From the NCBI RefSeq assembly GCF_035762905.1, contig NZ_DASUCC010000142.1:1-46234 (forward strand): a stretch of 46,234 nt of DNA. The letters are read 5' to 3'. The DNA is from DASYTH01 sp035762905. Its GTDB lineage: Bacteria > Actinomycetota > Actinomycetes > Mycobacteriales > Pseudonocardiaceae. The position numbers and the translations under genes were made by a program. The notes beneath the pieces are model-generated. The model was not told the DNA's origin and did not search any database. It was given only the letters and a program-made list of their open reading frames with translations. Positions 9,143 to 16,462 of the stretch are shown here, in pieces. The first letter of the stretch is position 1. Every line of letters begins with the position of its first letter.

Positions 9143-9419
9143 ATCGCGAGGGAGCTCCGTGAGCTGATCACCGCAACCGGCAGCACCCTGCTGCAGCTGC
9201 ACGGAATCGGACCGTCCAACCGCCGTCCGACGGCTGGCTGATGTCGGTGACATCAGCCAGCTTTGCCGACAAGGGCGATTCGCCTCCTGGAACGGCACCG
9301 CACCCATCGACGCATCCTCTGGCGACCAACATCGCCACCGGCTGTTCGAGAGCGACATCGCCGCGCAGCCGAACGACACCGACCAATCAGGGCACAGGCA
9401 CGCTACTACGCACGCGTGA
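9143..9419 (+). mobile_element. Relic of an IS110/IS116-type transposase (C-terminal part)
   Basis: Two frames carry IS110 transposase landmarks. From 9143, ARELRELITATGSTLLQLHG and IGPS match the region before the helix-hairpin motif and then hit a stop. From about 9237 another frame gives GRFASWNGTAPIDASSGDQH followed by RHRL, the most conserved part of the Tnp_IS116_IS110_IS902 domain. A third frame near 9390 gives RAQARYYARV, the family's C-terminal RAYY motif. The N-terminal DEDD catalytic domain and both ends are missing, so it is immobile. Confidence 0.75.
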
Positions 9420-9421
9420 GA

Positions 9422-9832
9422 TCACAGCTCGGAGCGGATGAGGGTGTCCAGTGCGGCGCGGAGCAGCCGGCCGGCCTCGTCCGCGACCGGGGTGAGGGCC
9501 GGTTCGTCGGTCGCCGTGATCATCGTGGCCGGATCGATCGCCTCGACCACGGTCTGCGCACCCTCGGCGGTGACGTCGGCCCGGACGACCACGTTGCACG
9601 GCAGGAGCAGGCCGACCTGCCGGTCGACGCCCAACGCGCGGTGGGCCAGCCGCGGGTTGCAGGCGCCGAGGATGAGGTAGTCCTCCATGTTCTCGTCGAG
9701 CTTCTCGCGTAGCGTTTGCCGCACGTCGATCTCGGTGAGCACGCCGAACCCCTGTTCCCGCAGGGCTTCCTTGGTTCGGGTCACCGCCTCGGTGAACGGT
9801 AGCCGCAGCCGTGCGGTCAATCCGATGTCCAT
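9422..9832 (-). CDS. DUF302 domain protein
   Basis: The 136-residue protein is a DUF302 domain over nearly its full length: FTEAVTRTKEALREQGFGVL near residue 13, EIDVRQTLREKLDENMEDYL with ILGACNP near 60, and LLLPCNVVVR near 76. The fold is small and cytoplasmic, and no reaction is established. It is divergent from thioredoxin across two CstR-type operator-like sites, so it is probably in the same regulon. ATG 9832 follows GGAGG by 6 bases. An in-frame upstream extension exists but crosses the operators and is rejected. Confidence 0.88.
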   Translation of the reverse strand: MDIGLTARLRLPFTEAVTRTKEALREQGFGVLTEIDVRQTLREKLDENMEDYLILGACNPRLAHRALGVDRQVGLLLPCNVVVRADVTAEGAQTVVEAIDPATMITATDEPALTPVADEAGRLLRAALDTLIRSEL

Positions 9833-9849
9833 CCCAATACCTCCTCGAT

Positions 9850-9865
9850 ATACCCCCCATGGTAT
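9850..9865. promoter_or_regulatory. CstR/CsoR-type operator, site 1 (DUF302 side)
   Basis: ATACCCCCCATGGTAT, an inverted repeat of the ATACCCC-NN-GGGGTAT type with an imperfect right arm. It begins 18 bp from the DUF302 start, so binding would block that promoter. Confidence 0.6.
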
Positions 9866-9905
9866 CCGAATGCCGGGAACACTGCCGGACGGATGCGTGT
9901 TGTGA

Positions 9906-9921
9906 ATACGGGAGGGGGTAT
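9906..9921. promoter_or_regulatory. CstR/CsoR-type operator, site 2 (thioredoxin side, degenerate)
   Basis: ATACGGGAGGGGGTAT keeps ATAC and GGGGTAT at the same 16-bp spacing but has a changed left arm. It lies 21 bp before the thioredoxin start and 56 bp centre-to-centre from site 1. Confidence 0.45.
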
Positions 9922-9941
9922 GGGTACGAGGAGGCTGTGTG

Positions 9942-10325
9942 ATGGCGACCGTTGAGCTGACCGAGGAGAACTTCGACGACGTCGTGGGTGGGCCGGGCAT
10001 GGTGCTGGTCGACTTCTGGGCGTCGTGGTGCGGGCCGTGCCGGATGTTCGCGCCGGTGTACGAGCGGTCCGCGCAGCGGCACCCGGATGTCGTGTTCGGC
10101 AAGGTCGACACCGAGGCGCAGACCGCGTTGGCGCGCAGGTTCGGGATCTCGTCGATTCCCACGCTGATGGTGGTCCGCGACGGCGTGGTGATCTACGCCC
10201 AGCCGGGCGCGCTGGCCGCGGCGGCGCTGGAGGAGTTGATCGAGAAGGCGGCGGCCGTGGACATGGACGAGGTGCGGGCCGCGCTGTCCGCGTCGGCATC
10301 GGCTGCACCGTCGAAGCCGGTGTGA
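9942..10325 (+). CDS. Thioredoxin
   Basis: The 127-residue protein is a classical thioredoxin: VLVDFWASWCGPCRMF with the redox pair Cys30 and Cys33, a cis-proline SSIPTLMVVRDG, and a C-terminal helix extended by about 15 residues rich in Ala and Ser. It would reduce disulfides or persulfides in the cytoplasm. The ATG at 9942 follows GGAGG by 7 bases (an adjacent GTG at 9939 is less well placed). It is followed after 40 bp by the CsoR-family repressor. Its location inside the operator cluster suggests a role in persulfide reduction (inference). Confidence 0.92.
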   Translation: MATVELTEENFDDVVGGPGMVLVDFWASWCGPCRMFAPVYERSAQRHPDVVFGKVDTEAQTALARRFGISSIPTLMVVRDGVVIYAQPGALAAAALEELIEKAAAVDMDEVRAALSASASAAPSKPV

Positions 10326-10335
10326 TAGCGACACG

Positions 10336-10351
10336 ATACCCTGGGGGGTAA
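10336..10351. promoter_or_regulatory. CstR/CsoR-type operator, site 3 (autoregulatory)
   Basis: ATACCCTGGGGGGTAA lies between thioredoxin and the repressor gene, 14 bp before the repressor start. This is the place expected for negative autoregulation. Confidence 0.6.
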
Positions 10352-10365
10352 TTGAGGGAGGCATC

Positions 10366-10629
10366 GTGGAGCTGAGCGAGGACGTCCTGACGGACGTGGT
10401 GAAGCGGCTGCGCCGGGCGCAGGGCCAGGTGGGTGGGCTGATCCAGATGATCGAGTCCGGGCGGGACTGCCGCGACGTGCTCACCCAGCTGGCGGCGGTG
10501 TCCCGGGCGCTGGACCGGGCCGGGTTCAAGCTGATCGCCAGTGGCCTGGAGCAGTGCGTGTCCGACGGCTCGGCGCAGGGCAGGGCCGACCGTGAGCAGT
10601 TGGAGAAGTTGTTCCTCAGTCTCGCGTGA
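10366..10629 (+). CDS. CsoR-family repressor, CstR-like (persulfide-sensor type)
   Basis: The 87-residue all-helical protein matches the CsoR/RcnR/CstR family (VVKRLRRAQGQVGGLIQMIE, then RDCRDVLTQLAAVSRALDRA). Copper-sensing CsoR uses Cys-His-Cys, 36-61-65 in Mycobacterium tuberculosis. Here Cys35 and Cys64 keep the 29-residue spacing, but the His position is Gly60. Two cysteines without the His are the mark of CstR, which responds to persulfides through a di- or trisulfide. GTG 10366 is preceded by GGGAGG. The gene ends inside the 3' end of the convergent PLP-enzyme gene. Six matching operators nearby define its probable regulon. Confidence 0.85.
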   Translation: MELSEDVLTDVVKRLRRAQGQVGGLIQMIESGRDCRDVLTQLAAVSRALDRAGFKLIASGLEQCVSDGSAQGRADREQLEKLFLSLA

Positions 10630-12346
10630 GGGGTTGCTGGCCGTCGGGGGTGAGGCAGGCGGGTGGCAGGAGGAACCAGCGCAGGGCTTCGAACCGTTCG
10701 TCGAGTCCGGTTGGTCCGTCGGGTACGTGGTCGCGGCGGTCGGCGAGGATGCGCCGGGCGGTGTCGAGTTGGCCCGGGAGTACGTCTTCGGTGGCCGGTG
10801 CGCCGGTCTCGGTGGGCGTCGGGGCGGTGGTGACGGCCTGCCGTAGGTCCGGCAGCCCGGCCGGAATCGTCGCCGTGGCGCGGTGCTGCCAGAGTCCGGT
10901 GTGCGGGTCGAACCGGTAGTCGGGCAGCAGTCGGTGGCCCTGGTCGGCGATGAGTTCGACGGCGGCGATGAGGTAGTCGCGGACGGTGTCGGTGATGAAG
11001 TAGTTGAAGTTGATCCGGGTCCAGCCGGGTTTGATGCCTTCGCAGCCGCGTTGGATCTCGTGTTGGTAGGCGTGGGAGTGGGCGGTGTCGATGGCGAGCA
11101 GGCGGTGGCCGTAGGGGCCGGCGCAGGAGCAGCCGCCGCGAGCTTGGACTCCGAACAGGTCGTTGAGCACGGCGACGACGAAGTTGTGGTGCAGGTACTT
11201 CTGGCCGGCGTGCACACGAAACGAGACGATGGACAGCCGCTCGGCGTGGGGGTTGCCGAGCACCTCGATGTTGGGGTGGCGGGCCCAGCGGGTCATCGCC
11301 GCGCGCCACAGGCGCCGTTCGCGGGCCTGGATGAGGTCGGTGCCGACGGCGTCCTTGACCGCGAACACCAGGCCGGCGCGGATGGACTCGACGATGGCGG
11401 GCGTGCCGCCTTCTTCGCGGGCGACCGGGTCGTCGAGGTAGCGATGGCCGAGCGGGTCGACGAAGGCGACGGTGCCGCCGCCCGGCGCGGTGGGCACCGG
11501 GTTGCGTACCAGTTCCCGGCGCACCACGAGCACACCCGGGGTCTGCGGCCCGCCGACGAACTTGTGCGGCGAGAGGAAGATCGCGTCCTTGTGGTCGCGC
11601 CGGCCGGGGGCGCTCGGCCGCATCCTGATCGGCACGTACGGCGCTGCGGCCGCGTAGTCCCAGAAGGACAGTGCGCCGTGCTCATGCAGCAGGGCGGCGA
11701 TCCGGTCGGTGTCGGTGAGCACGCCGGTGACGTTGGAGGCGGCCGAGAAGCTGCCGATCCGCAGCGGCCGGTCGGCGAACCGCCGCAGCTCACGGCCAAG
11801 GTGTTGCAGGTCGATGTGCCCGTCGGCGTCTTCGTCGATCACGACGACGTCGGCGATCGACTCGCGCCAGGGCAGTTCGTTGGAGTGGTGCTCGTAGGGG
11901 CCGACGAACACCACCGGCCGCTCGGCGGGCGGGATCCGGTCGGTGAGGCCGTAACGGGCGGCCAGGCCGGCGGGCAGCCGCAGCTCCAGGATGCCGACCA
12001 GCTTGTTCACCGCGGCGGTCGCACCGGAACCGGTGAAGATCACCAGATCGGTGTCCGTGCCGCCGACGCTGTCCCGGATCAACCGGCGGGCCTGCTCACG
12101 CAGCCGGGTGGTCCACAACCCGGTGCCGGAACTTTCGGTGTGGGTGTTGGCATAACGAGGCAGGACCCACCGGCGGATCAGGTCCTCCACGAAGTCCAGC
12201 GAGCGTCCCGAGGCGGTGTAGTCGGCGTAGCTGATCCGCCGCGGCCCGTACGGCCCGTCGAACACCTCACCGTCCCCGATCAGACCCCGCCGGATCCGGT
12301 CCAACATGGGTTGGGTCGCTGTACTGCCGATCGTGGTGCTCACCAC
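10616..12346 (-). CDS. Cysteine desulfurase-like PLP enzyme (aminotransferase class V)
   Basis: The product has 576 residues. The class V fold is clear: YADYTASGRSLDFVEDLI, the PLP-phosphate region FTGSGATAAVNKL, EHHSNELPW, and the Schiff-base lysine in SPHKFVGGPQTPG (Lys262). Near the C-terminal third is RGGCSCAGPYGHRLL with Cys406 and Cys408, where cysteine desulfurases keep the persulfide-carrying cysteine. It could release sulfur from cysteine or a related thiol; the substrate is unproven. A tail of about 80 residues is unlike standard IscS/SufS. GTG 12346 follows GGGAG by 6 bases; an upstream GTG (12367) is possible. It is the second gene after the truncated PIG-L gene and is controlled from the operator at 12934. 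Confidence 0.85.
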   Translation of the reverse strand: MVSTTIGSTATQPMLDRIRRGLIGDGEVFDGPYGPRRISYADYTASGRSLDFVEDLIRRWVLPRYANTHTESSGTGLWTTRLREQARRLIRDSVGGTDTDLVIFTGSGATAAVNKLVGILELRLPAGLAARYGLTDRIPPAERPVVFVGPYEHHSNELPWRESIADVVVIDEDADGHIDLQHLGRELRRFADRPLRIGSFSAASNVTGVLTDTDRIAALLHEHGALSFWDYAAAAPYVPIRMRPSAPGRRDHKDAIFLSPHKFVGGPQTPGVLVVRRELVRNPVPTAPGGGTVAFVDPLGHRYLDDPVAREEGGTPAIVESIRAGLVFAVKDAVGTDLIQARERRLWRAAMTRWARHPNIEVLGNPHAERLSIVSFRVHAGQKYLHHNFVVAVLNDLFGVQARGGCSCAGPYGHRLLAIDTAHSHAYQHEIQRGCEGIKPGWTRINFNYFITDTVRDYLIAAVELIADQGHRLLPDYRFDPHTGLWQHRATATIPAGLPDLRQAVTTAPTPTETGAPATEDVLPGQLDTARRILADRRDHVPDGPTGLDERFEALRWFLLPPACLTPDGQQPLTRD

Positions 12347-12391
12347 AACCGCTCCCTTCGCCTCCACCGGCCCAGGATCCGGCGGCAGCGG

Positions 12392-12919
12392 TCACGCCGA
12401 CACCGCCGATGGGCCCACCTCGGTGGGACCTTGTGCCCCACCCGGCCACAACAGCACGACGTGCTCGGTGTCGCCCAGCAACGCCAGCCGGCGACGCAGC
12501 ACCGGATTGTCCGCGGACTGGCTGGCATGTGCGGCGATCGCCCGCCACTGCCGGGTCCGGTCCACCGCGACCGTCCAGTCGATCTGTGCTGCCGGCCGCC
12601 CGCGAAACGCCGTGCCGAACTCCGTGTTCAGCGCGGTCGCCACCGCGTCCGGGACCGTCCAGGCCAGCACCGGCAGGGCCAGCTCGCCGGCCGCCTGCAC
12701 CGCCGCCTCGGTGGCCCGCGCGTGATCGGGATGACCGGTCACCCCTCCCTCGTCGAAGACCACCAGGTGCGAGGGGCTGTCGTCGGTCACGGCCGTGCGG
12801 ACGTGGGCGACCAGCTCGTCCAGTGCCACCTCGGCGAGCGCTCCGTCCGGATAGGACAGCAGGCTGGTGTGCCGAACCCCGAGGACCACCGCCGCGGTCG
12901 CCAACTCGGCCTCTAGCAC
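12392..12919 (-). pseudogene. PIG-L deacetylase-like protein, N-terminally truncated
   Basis: About 175 residues are alignable to the PIG-L/LmbE family: EAELATAAVVLGVRHTSLLS, then HVRTAVTDDSPSHLVVFDEG and GVTGHPDHARATEAA, which holds the late zinc ligand. Full members begin with a strand carrying the AHPDDE zinc motif some 60-70 residues earlier, and that part is missing. Upstream is the operator and not the lost N-terminus. GTG 12919 is the best start, 7 bases after a GGAG. Without the AHPDDE motif it should be inactive as a zinc deacetylase (the MshB/Mca/BshB group acts on thiol cofactors). It is nevertheless the first frame of the operon and may still be translated. Confidence 0.7.
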
Positions 12920-12933
12920 CCTCCATCTCCATG

Positions 12934-12949
12934 ATACCCCCAGGGGTAT
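12934..12949. promoter_or_regulatory. CstR/CsoR-type operator, site 4 (best match)
   Basis: ATACCCCCAGGGGTAT has perfect 7-bp arms around CA. On the reverse strand TATCAT overlaps its edge as a -10 element for the PIG-L/PLP operon, and on the forward strand it leads to the Cys-rich gene at 12990. One site could repress both directions. Confidence 0.7.
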
Positions 12950-12989
12950 GGTCGTGCTATCGAGTTCGACCATCACCGGAGGTGTGCCG

Positions 12990-13157
12990 ATGTGCCAGCC
13001 AACCGTCTGCCGTCGTTGCGGCAAGCCGACCTATGTCGGTTGTGGCAACCACGTGGAGCAGGTTCTGGGTCACGTGCCCGTTGACAAGCGGTGCTCGTGC
13101 ACGCCGGTGCGGGGTGGGCTGGTCAAGCGGTTGGGCGCGTTGTTTGGCTCGCGTTGA
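12990..13157 (+). CDS. Small cysteine-rich (zinc-ribbon-like) protein
   Basis: This 55-residue protein has eight Cys/His-rich positions in its first 40 residues: TVCRRCGKPTYVGCGNHVEQ, then DKRCSC. Two CxxC/CxC pairs and the His-containing GCGNH segment suggest one zinc site. The tail is basic. GGAGG stands 8 bases before the ATG. It sits directly beyond the best operator, divergent from the desulfurase operon. Function is unknown; reactive cysteines next to a persulfide regulator could fit sulfur carriage or buffering, as inference only. Confidence 0.75.
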   Translation: MCQPTVCRRCGKPTYVGCGNHVEQVLGHVPVDKRCSCTPVRGGLVKRLGALFGSR

Positions 13158-13164
13158 CAGGGCA

Positions 13165-13176
13165 GGACCCCGGTCC
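13165..13176. promoter_or_regulatory. Imperfect palindrome upstream of DUF4342 gene
   Basis: GGACCCCGGTCC is a near-palindrome about 100 bp upstream of the DUF4342 gene; it weakly resembles the DosR box core. Kept as a candidate only. Confidence 0.2.
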
Positions 13177-13276
13177 GCGGGTGGACGTTGGGCCTGATGT
13201 GCGGGGGACGTTCTGCTCTGCCAGCGCCGCGTGGATCGCGCCGATACTGCAGGTGCGCTACGAAGGGAGTAATCAA

Positions 13277-13570
13277 GTGACTGTCGAGCAGGACGCGGCC
13301 CGCAAGACGATTCGCTTGCGCGGTCAGGCTTTTGTGGACAAGGTGAAGGAACTCCTGCACGAGGGCAACGTGCGCCGGCTGGTGATCAAGACCGAGCAGG
13401 GCCACACGGTCATGGAGATCCCGGTCACCGCGGCCGTGGTGGCCGCGGTGGTCGCTCCCGTGGTGACCGCTGTCGGAGCGATCGCCGCGTTGGCCAGCGA
13501 GTGGTCGATCGAGGTGGAGCACCACGAGCCGCCGGTCGAGACCGTCGATCAGGACGGCGAGGCCGGGTAA
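13277..13570 (+). CDS. DUF4342 domain protein with C-terminal membrane segment
   Basis: The 97-residue product begins with a helix-rich part (DAARKTIRLRGQAFVDKVKE, then LLHEGNVRRLVIKTEQGHTV) and continues with a strongly hydrophobic Ala/Val segment of about 25 residues (VVAAVVAPVVTAVGAIAAL), then an acidic tail. This layout matches DUF4342, which has no known function. The GTG at 13277 follows GGGAG by 7 bases; a longer open frame from 13091 overlaps the Cys-rich gene and is rejected. It is followed by the universal stress protein gene. Confidence 0.82.
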   Translation: MTVEQDAARKTIRLRGQAFVDKVKELLHEGNVRRLVIKTEQGHTVMEIPVTAAVVAAVVAPVVTAVGAIAALASEWSIEVEHHEPPVETVDQDGEAG

Positions 13571-13694
13571 TGCGGCCGTTCGGTCCGGGAGACCCACGTC
13601 GCCGCGGTGTTCCTCGTCGGCGATCGCGCCCACAATCACAAGAGGCCCGTCGACGTGGGTTTTCTCGACTTTCGCGCCCGGAGAAGAGCCGAAC

Positions 13695-14531
13695 ATGAAC
13701 GCCAACCACGTCGTCGCCGGGGTGTCTCCGGTCGAGCCCAGACCCGAACTGGTGATCTGGGCGGCGGCGGAAGCCCACACTCGCCACGCCACCCTGCGGC
13801 TGGTGGCCGCATACCCACCCCGAGCGAGCGCCGAGGACGAAGCTCTCGCCCAGGCCGTGCTGGGCTGGGCGGCGGCGCTGGCCGCCGACCGGCGACCCGG
13901 CCTGCCCATGGTCACCCGCGCCGTGCCAGGCCCGCCAGAGCACGTGCTGCGCGTCGAGGCGACCGGGGCGGACCTGCTCGTGATCGGGGCCGACGACCAC
14001 AGCCCGTTCGTCGAGGCGATCAACGGCTCGATTCCGGCGGCCCTGCTCAGCACGGCACCCTGTCCGATCGTCGTGGTACCCAAAGGATCCGTGCCGGCAC
14101 CGGACATCGCACCCGTCCTGGTGGGTGTGGACACCGCCGAGACCTCACGGTCCGCGCTCGACTACGCCTTCGTCGCGGCCGACCGTTCCGGGCGGGACCT
14201 GCACGCGGTGCTCTGCTGGATCGCGGCGCGGGACAGGGTCGACCGCCGCGCCGAGCGGGTCGAGCAGCAGCGTGCCCTGGCCATCGCCCTTGCCGGATTC
14301 GCTGAGCGATACCCCGATGTGGCGGTCACCGAATTCATCGTCGACAGTGACCCGATCGAAGATCTCGGCCGCCGGTCCCGGCGCGCCGGCCTGCTCGTGC
14401 TCGGCTCCCGCGGACGGGGCCGGTTGGCCTCGCTGGCTTTCGGCTCGGTGAGCCGAACCCTCATTCGGAACAGCCACTGCCCGACCGTGGTCGTCCGGCC
14501 CGACCGGCACGCCGCCGGTATCGCCAGCTAG
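13695..14531 (+). CDS. Tandem universal stress protein (two UspA domains)
   Basis: The 278-residue protein contains two UspA domains. The first (about 1-130) is marked by HVVAGVSPVEPRPELVIWAA and GADLLVIGADDH. The second (about 140-270) has PVLVGVDTAETSRSALDYAF and the ATP-binding loop GSRGRGRLASLAFGSVSRTL with its Gly/Ser spacing, then SHCPTVVV. Tandem USPs of this size, such as Rv2623, bind ATP and slow growth in hypoxia. GGAGAAG lies 8 bases before the ATG. An inverted CCC...GGG element and a GACTTTCG sequence lie just upstream, but no clear box. Confidence 0.92.
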   Translation: MNANHVVAGVSPVEPRPELVIWAAAEAHTRHATLRLVAAYPPRASAEDEALAQAVLGWAAALAADRRPGLPMVTRAVPGPPEHVLRVEATGADLLVIGADDHSPFVEAINGSIPAALLSTAPCPIVVVPKGSVPAPDIAPVLVGVDTAETSRSALDYAFVAADRSGRDLHAVLCWIAARDRVDRRAERVEQQRALAIALAGFAERYPDVAVTEFIVDSDPIEDLGRRSRRAGLLVLGSRGRGRLASLAFGSVSRTLIRNSHCPTVVVRPDRHAAGIAS

Positions 14532-14573
14532 CGAGAGCGAAAACGGTGCGCGGGCGAGGGGAGGTGCGCGGTG

Positions 14574-15530
14574 ATGGTCGAGGCTTCAGGTCTGACGGTG
14601 GATGTGGAGATTGTGGAGTGGTTGCTTGCGGGTGACCCGGCGATCCGCTGGCAGACCCTTCGTGACCTGCAAGGAGCCCCGACGGCAGAGTGGCGGCGCG
14701 AGCAGCGGCGGGTCGCGACCGAGGGCTGGGGCGCACGGCTGCTCGCTCACCGCGACAGCACGGGCCGGTGGACACCCCGGCTGCACGGCCAGAAGTGGAT
14801 CTCCACGACCTACACTCTGTTGCTGCTGCGCCAACTCGGCCTGCCTCCCGACGACCCGCGGGCCCGGGAGTCGTGCCGGCTGTTCCTCGACGAGGGACTG
14901 TGGCGCGACGGCGGCATCAACGTCACCGTGACCCAGCGGCGTAGCGAAACCTGCGTGACCGGGATTGCCCTCGGGCTGCTGTCCTGGTTCGGGGTAACGG
15001 ATCCGCGCCGCGAACGCCTGGTCGACTACCTGCTCCGTGCGCAGATGCCGGACGGGGGCTGGAACTGCCAGCGCGATCACGGTGCGGCACACGGCTCGTT
15101 CCACACCACCGCCAACGTGCTGGACGGGTTGTGCGACTACGCCGACGCGAACGGGTCGCGCCGCGGGGAGACCCTCGAGGCGGAGGCGCGCGGCCGGGAG
15201 TTCCTGCTGGCCCACCGGCTCTACCGGTCTCACCGCACCGGTGCCGTCGTTGATCCCAGGATGCTGCGCCTGACCTTCCCGCCCCGCTGGCGCTACGACG
15301 TGCTCCGGGGCCTGGACTACTTCCGTGCCGCCAACGCATCCCGGGATGCCCGGCTGGAGGACGCGATCGGTGTCATCCTGTCCAGGCGCGGCCGCGACGG
15401 CCGATGGCCGGTGCCCGCGCCGCATCCTGGCGCGGTCTGGTTCGACCTGGAGCAGCCCGGACAGCCCAGCCGCTGGAACACCCTGCGCGCGCTGCGGGTC
15501 CTCGGCTGGTGGTCCAACGGGCCTCGGTAG
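14574..15530 (+). CDS. Prenyltransferase/squalene cyclase-repeat protein
   Basis: The protein of about 318 residues has alpha/alpha-barrel repeats of the squalene cyclase and prenyltransferase type. QW-like repeats include RAQMPDGGWNCQRDHG near the middle and GRDGRWPVPAPHPG near the C-terminus. There are several other helical repeats (GDPAIRWQTLRDLQG, STTYTLLLLRQLGLP). No DxDD cyclase acid motif or signal peptide is seen, so it is probably not an active triterpene cyclase. Start may be GTG 14571 or ATG 14574; GGGAGG precedes both. It ends before a strong hairpin at 15631. Confidence 0.75.
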   Translation: MVEASGLTVDVEIVEWLLAGDPAIRWQTLRDLQGAPTAEWRREQRRVATEGWGARLLAHRDSTGRWTPRLHGQKWISTTYTLLLLRQLGLPPDDPRARESCRLFLDEGLWRDGGINVTVTQRRSETCVTGIALGLLSWFGVTDPRRERLVDYLLRAQMPDGGWNCQRDHGAAHGSFHTTANVLDGLCDYADANGSRRGETLEAEARGREFLLAHRLYRSHRTGAVVDPRMLRLTFPPRWRYDVLRGLDYFRAANASRDARLEDAIGVILSRRGRDGRWPVPAPHPGAVWFDLEQPGQPSRWNTLRALRVLGWWSNGPR

Positions 15531-15630
15531 CGGACCTGCGTCCCACCGGCGACGACCACGGCGGCTCGGTTCGGCGATGCCGGCCACCTCGAGGTGTGTT
15601 GTCGGCCGCAGGTCGGGGTGCGCGTGTTGG

Positions 15631-15659
15631 GTCGGCCGCACCGTGGTGGTGCGGCCGAC
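15631..15659. terminator. Bidirectional hairpin terminator
   Basis: GTCGGCCGCACC (15631-15642) pairs perfectly with GGTGCGGCCGAC (15648-15659) around a 5-base loop. It lies between two convergent genes. There is no T-tract, as is usual in high-GC actinomycetes. Confidence 0.75.
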
Positions 15660-15673
15660 GGTTGGTGTGCTGT

Positions 15674-16306
15674 TCACCGGGACAGCCAGGTGGTGAACGC
15701 GGTGAGGTGGTGTTGGGATGCGGTGATCAGGTGGGTGTAGATGCGTTGGACGTCGGGCGCGGTGAGGCCGTCGAGGGCGGCCTGCAGGGCGGCGATGTCG
15801 TTGGTCTCGACGGTTTGGCCGACCTCGAGCGCGGCGCGCTCGCTGGTGGCGCCGCGGGCGAGCAGTTGGTCGTAGCTGGCCTGGACGGCCGGGGTGGCGA
15901 ACCGGCCGGGGGCCAGGCCGGCGGTGGGGTCGGTGATCTGGTAGCGGGTCAGCAGGGTGCGGACGGCGTCGAGGTGGTGGGTCTCGGCCGCGGCGATCCG
16001 GTCGAAGATCACGGCGTCGTAGCGGTTGGCGAACTCGGTGTAGAGGTCGTGGGCGAGCTTTTCCTCCTCGGCGTTGGCCGCCAGGGTGCTGCGCTGCGTG
16101 TCGGTGAGGGTGCCGCTGGGGCTGTTGAGCAGGCAGCCGCCGCGCTCGCCCATCGGCCCGGTCATCATGCCGGTGCCCGGACCCGGCCCGAACCCGGGCC
16201 CGTTCCCGCCGGGTGGCGGGGCGGCCAGCGCGGGAATGGCGACGGCGGCGCCGATGGCCACCGCGCCGGCCACCCCGATCGCGGCGAACAGTGTGCGGGT
16301 CTTCAT
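15674..16306 (-). CDS. Exported DUF2202 (ferritin-like) protein
   Basis: The 210-residue protein has a signal peptide (KTRTLFAAIGVAGAVAIGAA, likely cut near AALAAPPPG around 28), a Gly/Pro-rich linker, and a four-helix DUF2202 domain. In the latter, EEEKLAHDLYTEFANRYDAV and AAAETHHLDAVRTLL carry the Glu/His ligands of the ferritin-like di-metal family, and ITASQHHLTAFTTWLSR closes it. It should lie outside the membrane. The ATG at 16306 has GGAGGAG upstream; a longer open frame reaching 17257 is the antisense of the regulator gene. Divergent from the two-component system that may control it. Confidence 0.88.
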   Translation of the reverse strand: MKTRTLFAAIGVAGAVAIGAAVAIPALAAPPPGGNGPGFGPGPGTGMMTGPMGERGGCLLNSPSGTLTDTQRSTLAANAEEEKLAHDLYTEFANRYDAVIFDRIAAAETHHLDAVRTLLTRYQITDPTAGLAPGRFATPAVQASYDQLLARGATSERAALEVGQTVETNDIAALQAALDGLTAPDVQRIYTHLITASQHHLTAFTTWLSR

Positions 16307-16413
16307 GACCTTTTCTCCTCCGCTTAACGATTTTCTTGGCACTGTCAGCTTCTGCGCGGGGTGCGGAGTGCGGGTGTGGCCGGTGTGGAGATGACATGGA
16401 GACCGGTCGGTGC

Positions 16414-16427
16414 GGGTCTTTCGACCC
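16414..16427. promoter_or_regulatory. DosR-like box A
   Basis: GGGTCTTTCGACCC matches GGGACTWWAGTCCC at 11 of 14 positions. Its centre is 42.5 bp from GTG 16463, the geometry of an activator next to the polymerase if the transcript is leaderless. Confidence 0.45.
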
Positions 16428-16462
16428 TCGCCGGTGCCCGCGGGAGGCCGTAGACCGGAGTC

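Noticed and set aside
9901..9925. Reading site 2 as a sigma-factor promoter only
   Set aside because: It shares spacing and outer bases with the other operators, so a degenerate operator is the better call.
10883..12916. 677-codon open frame antisense to the PLP enzyme
   Set aside because: Complement of a well-supported gene; GC-rich codon third positions create such shadows.
12267..12932. 221-codon reverse-strand frame starting at an ATG
   Set aside because: Shadow of the PIG-L frame, Gly/Arg-rich with no motif.
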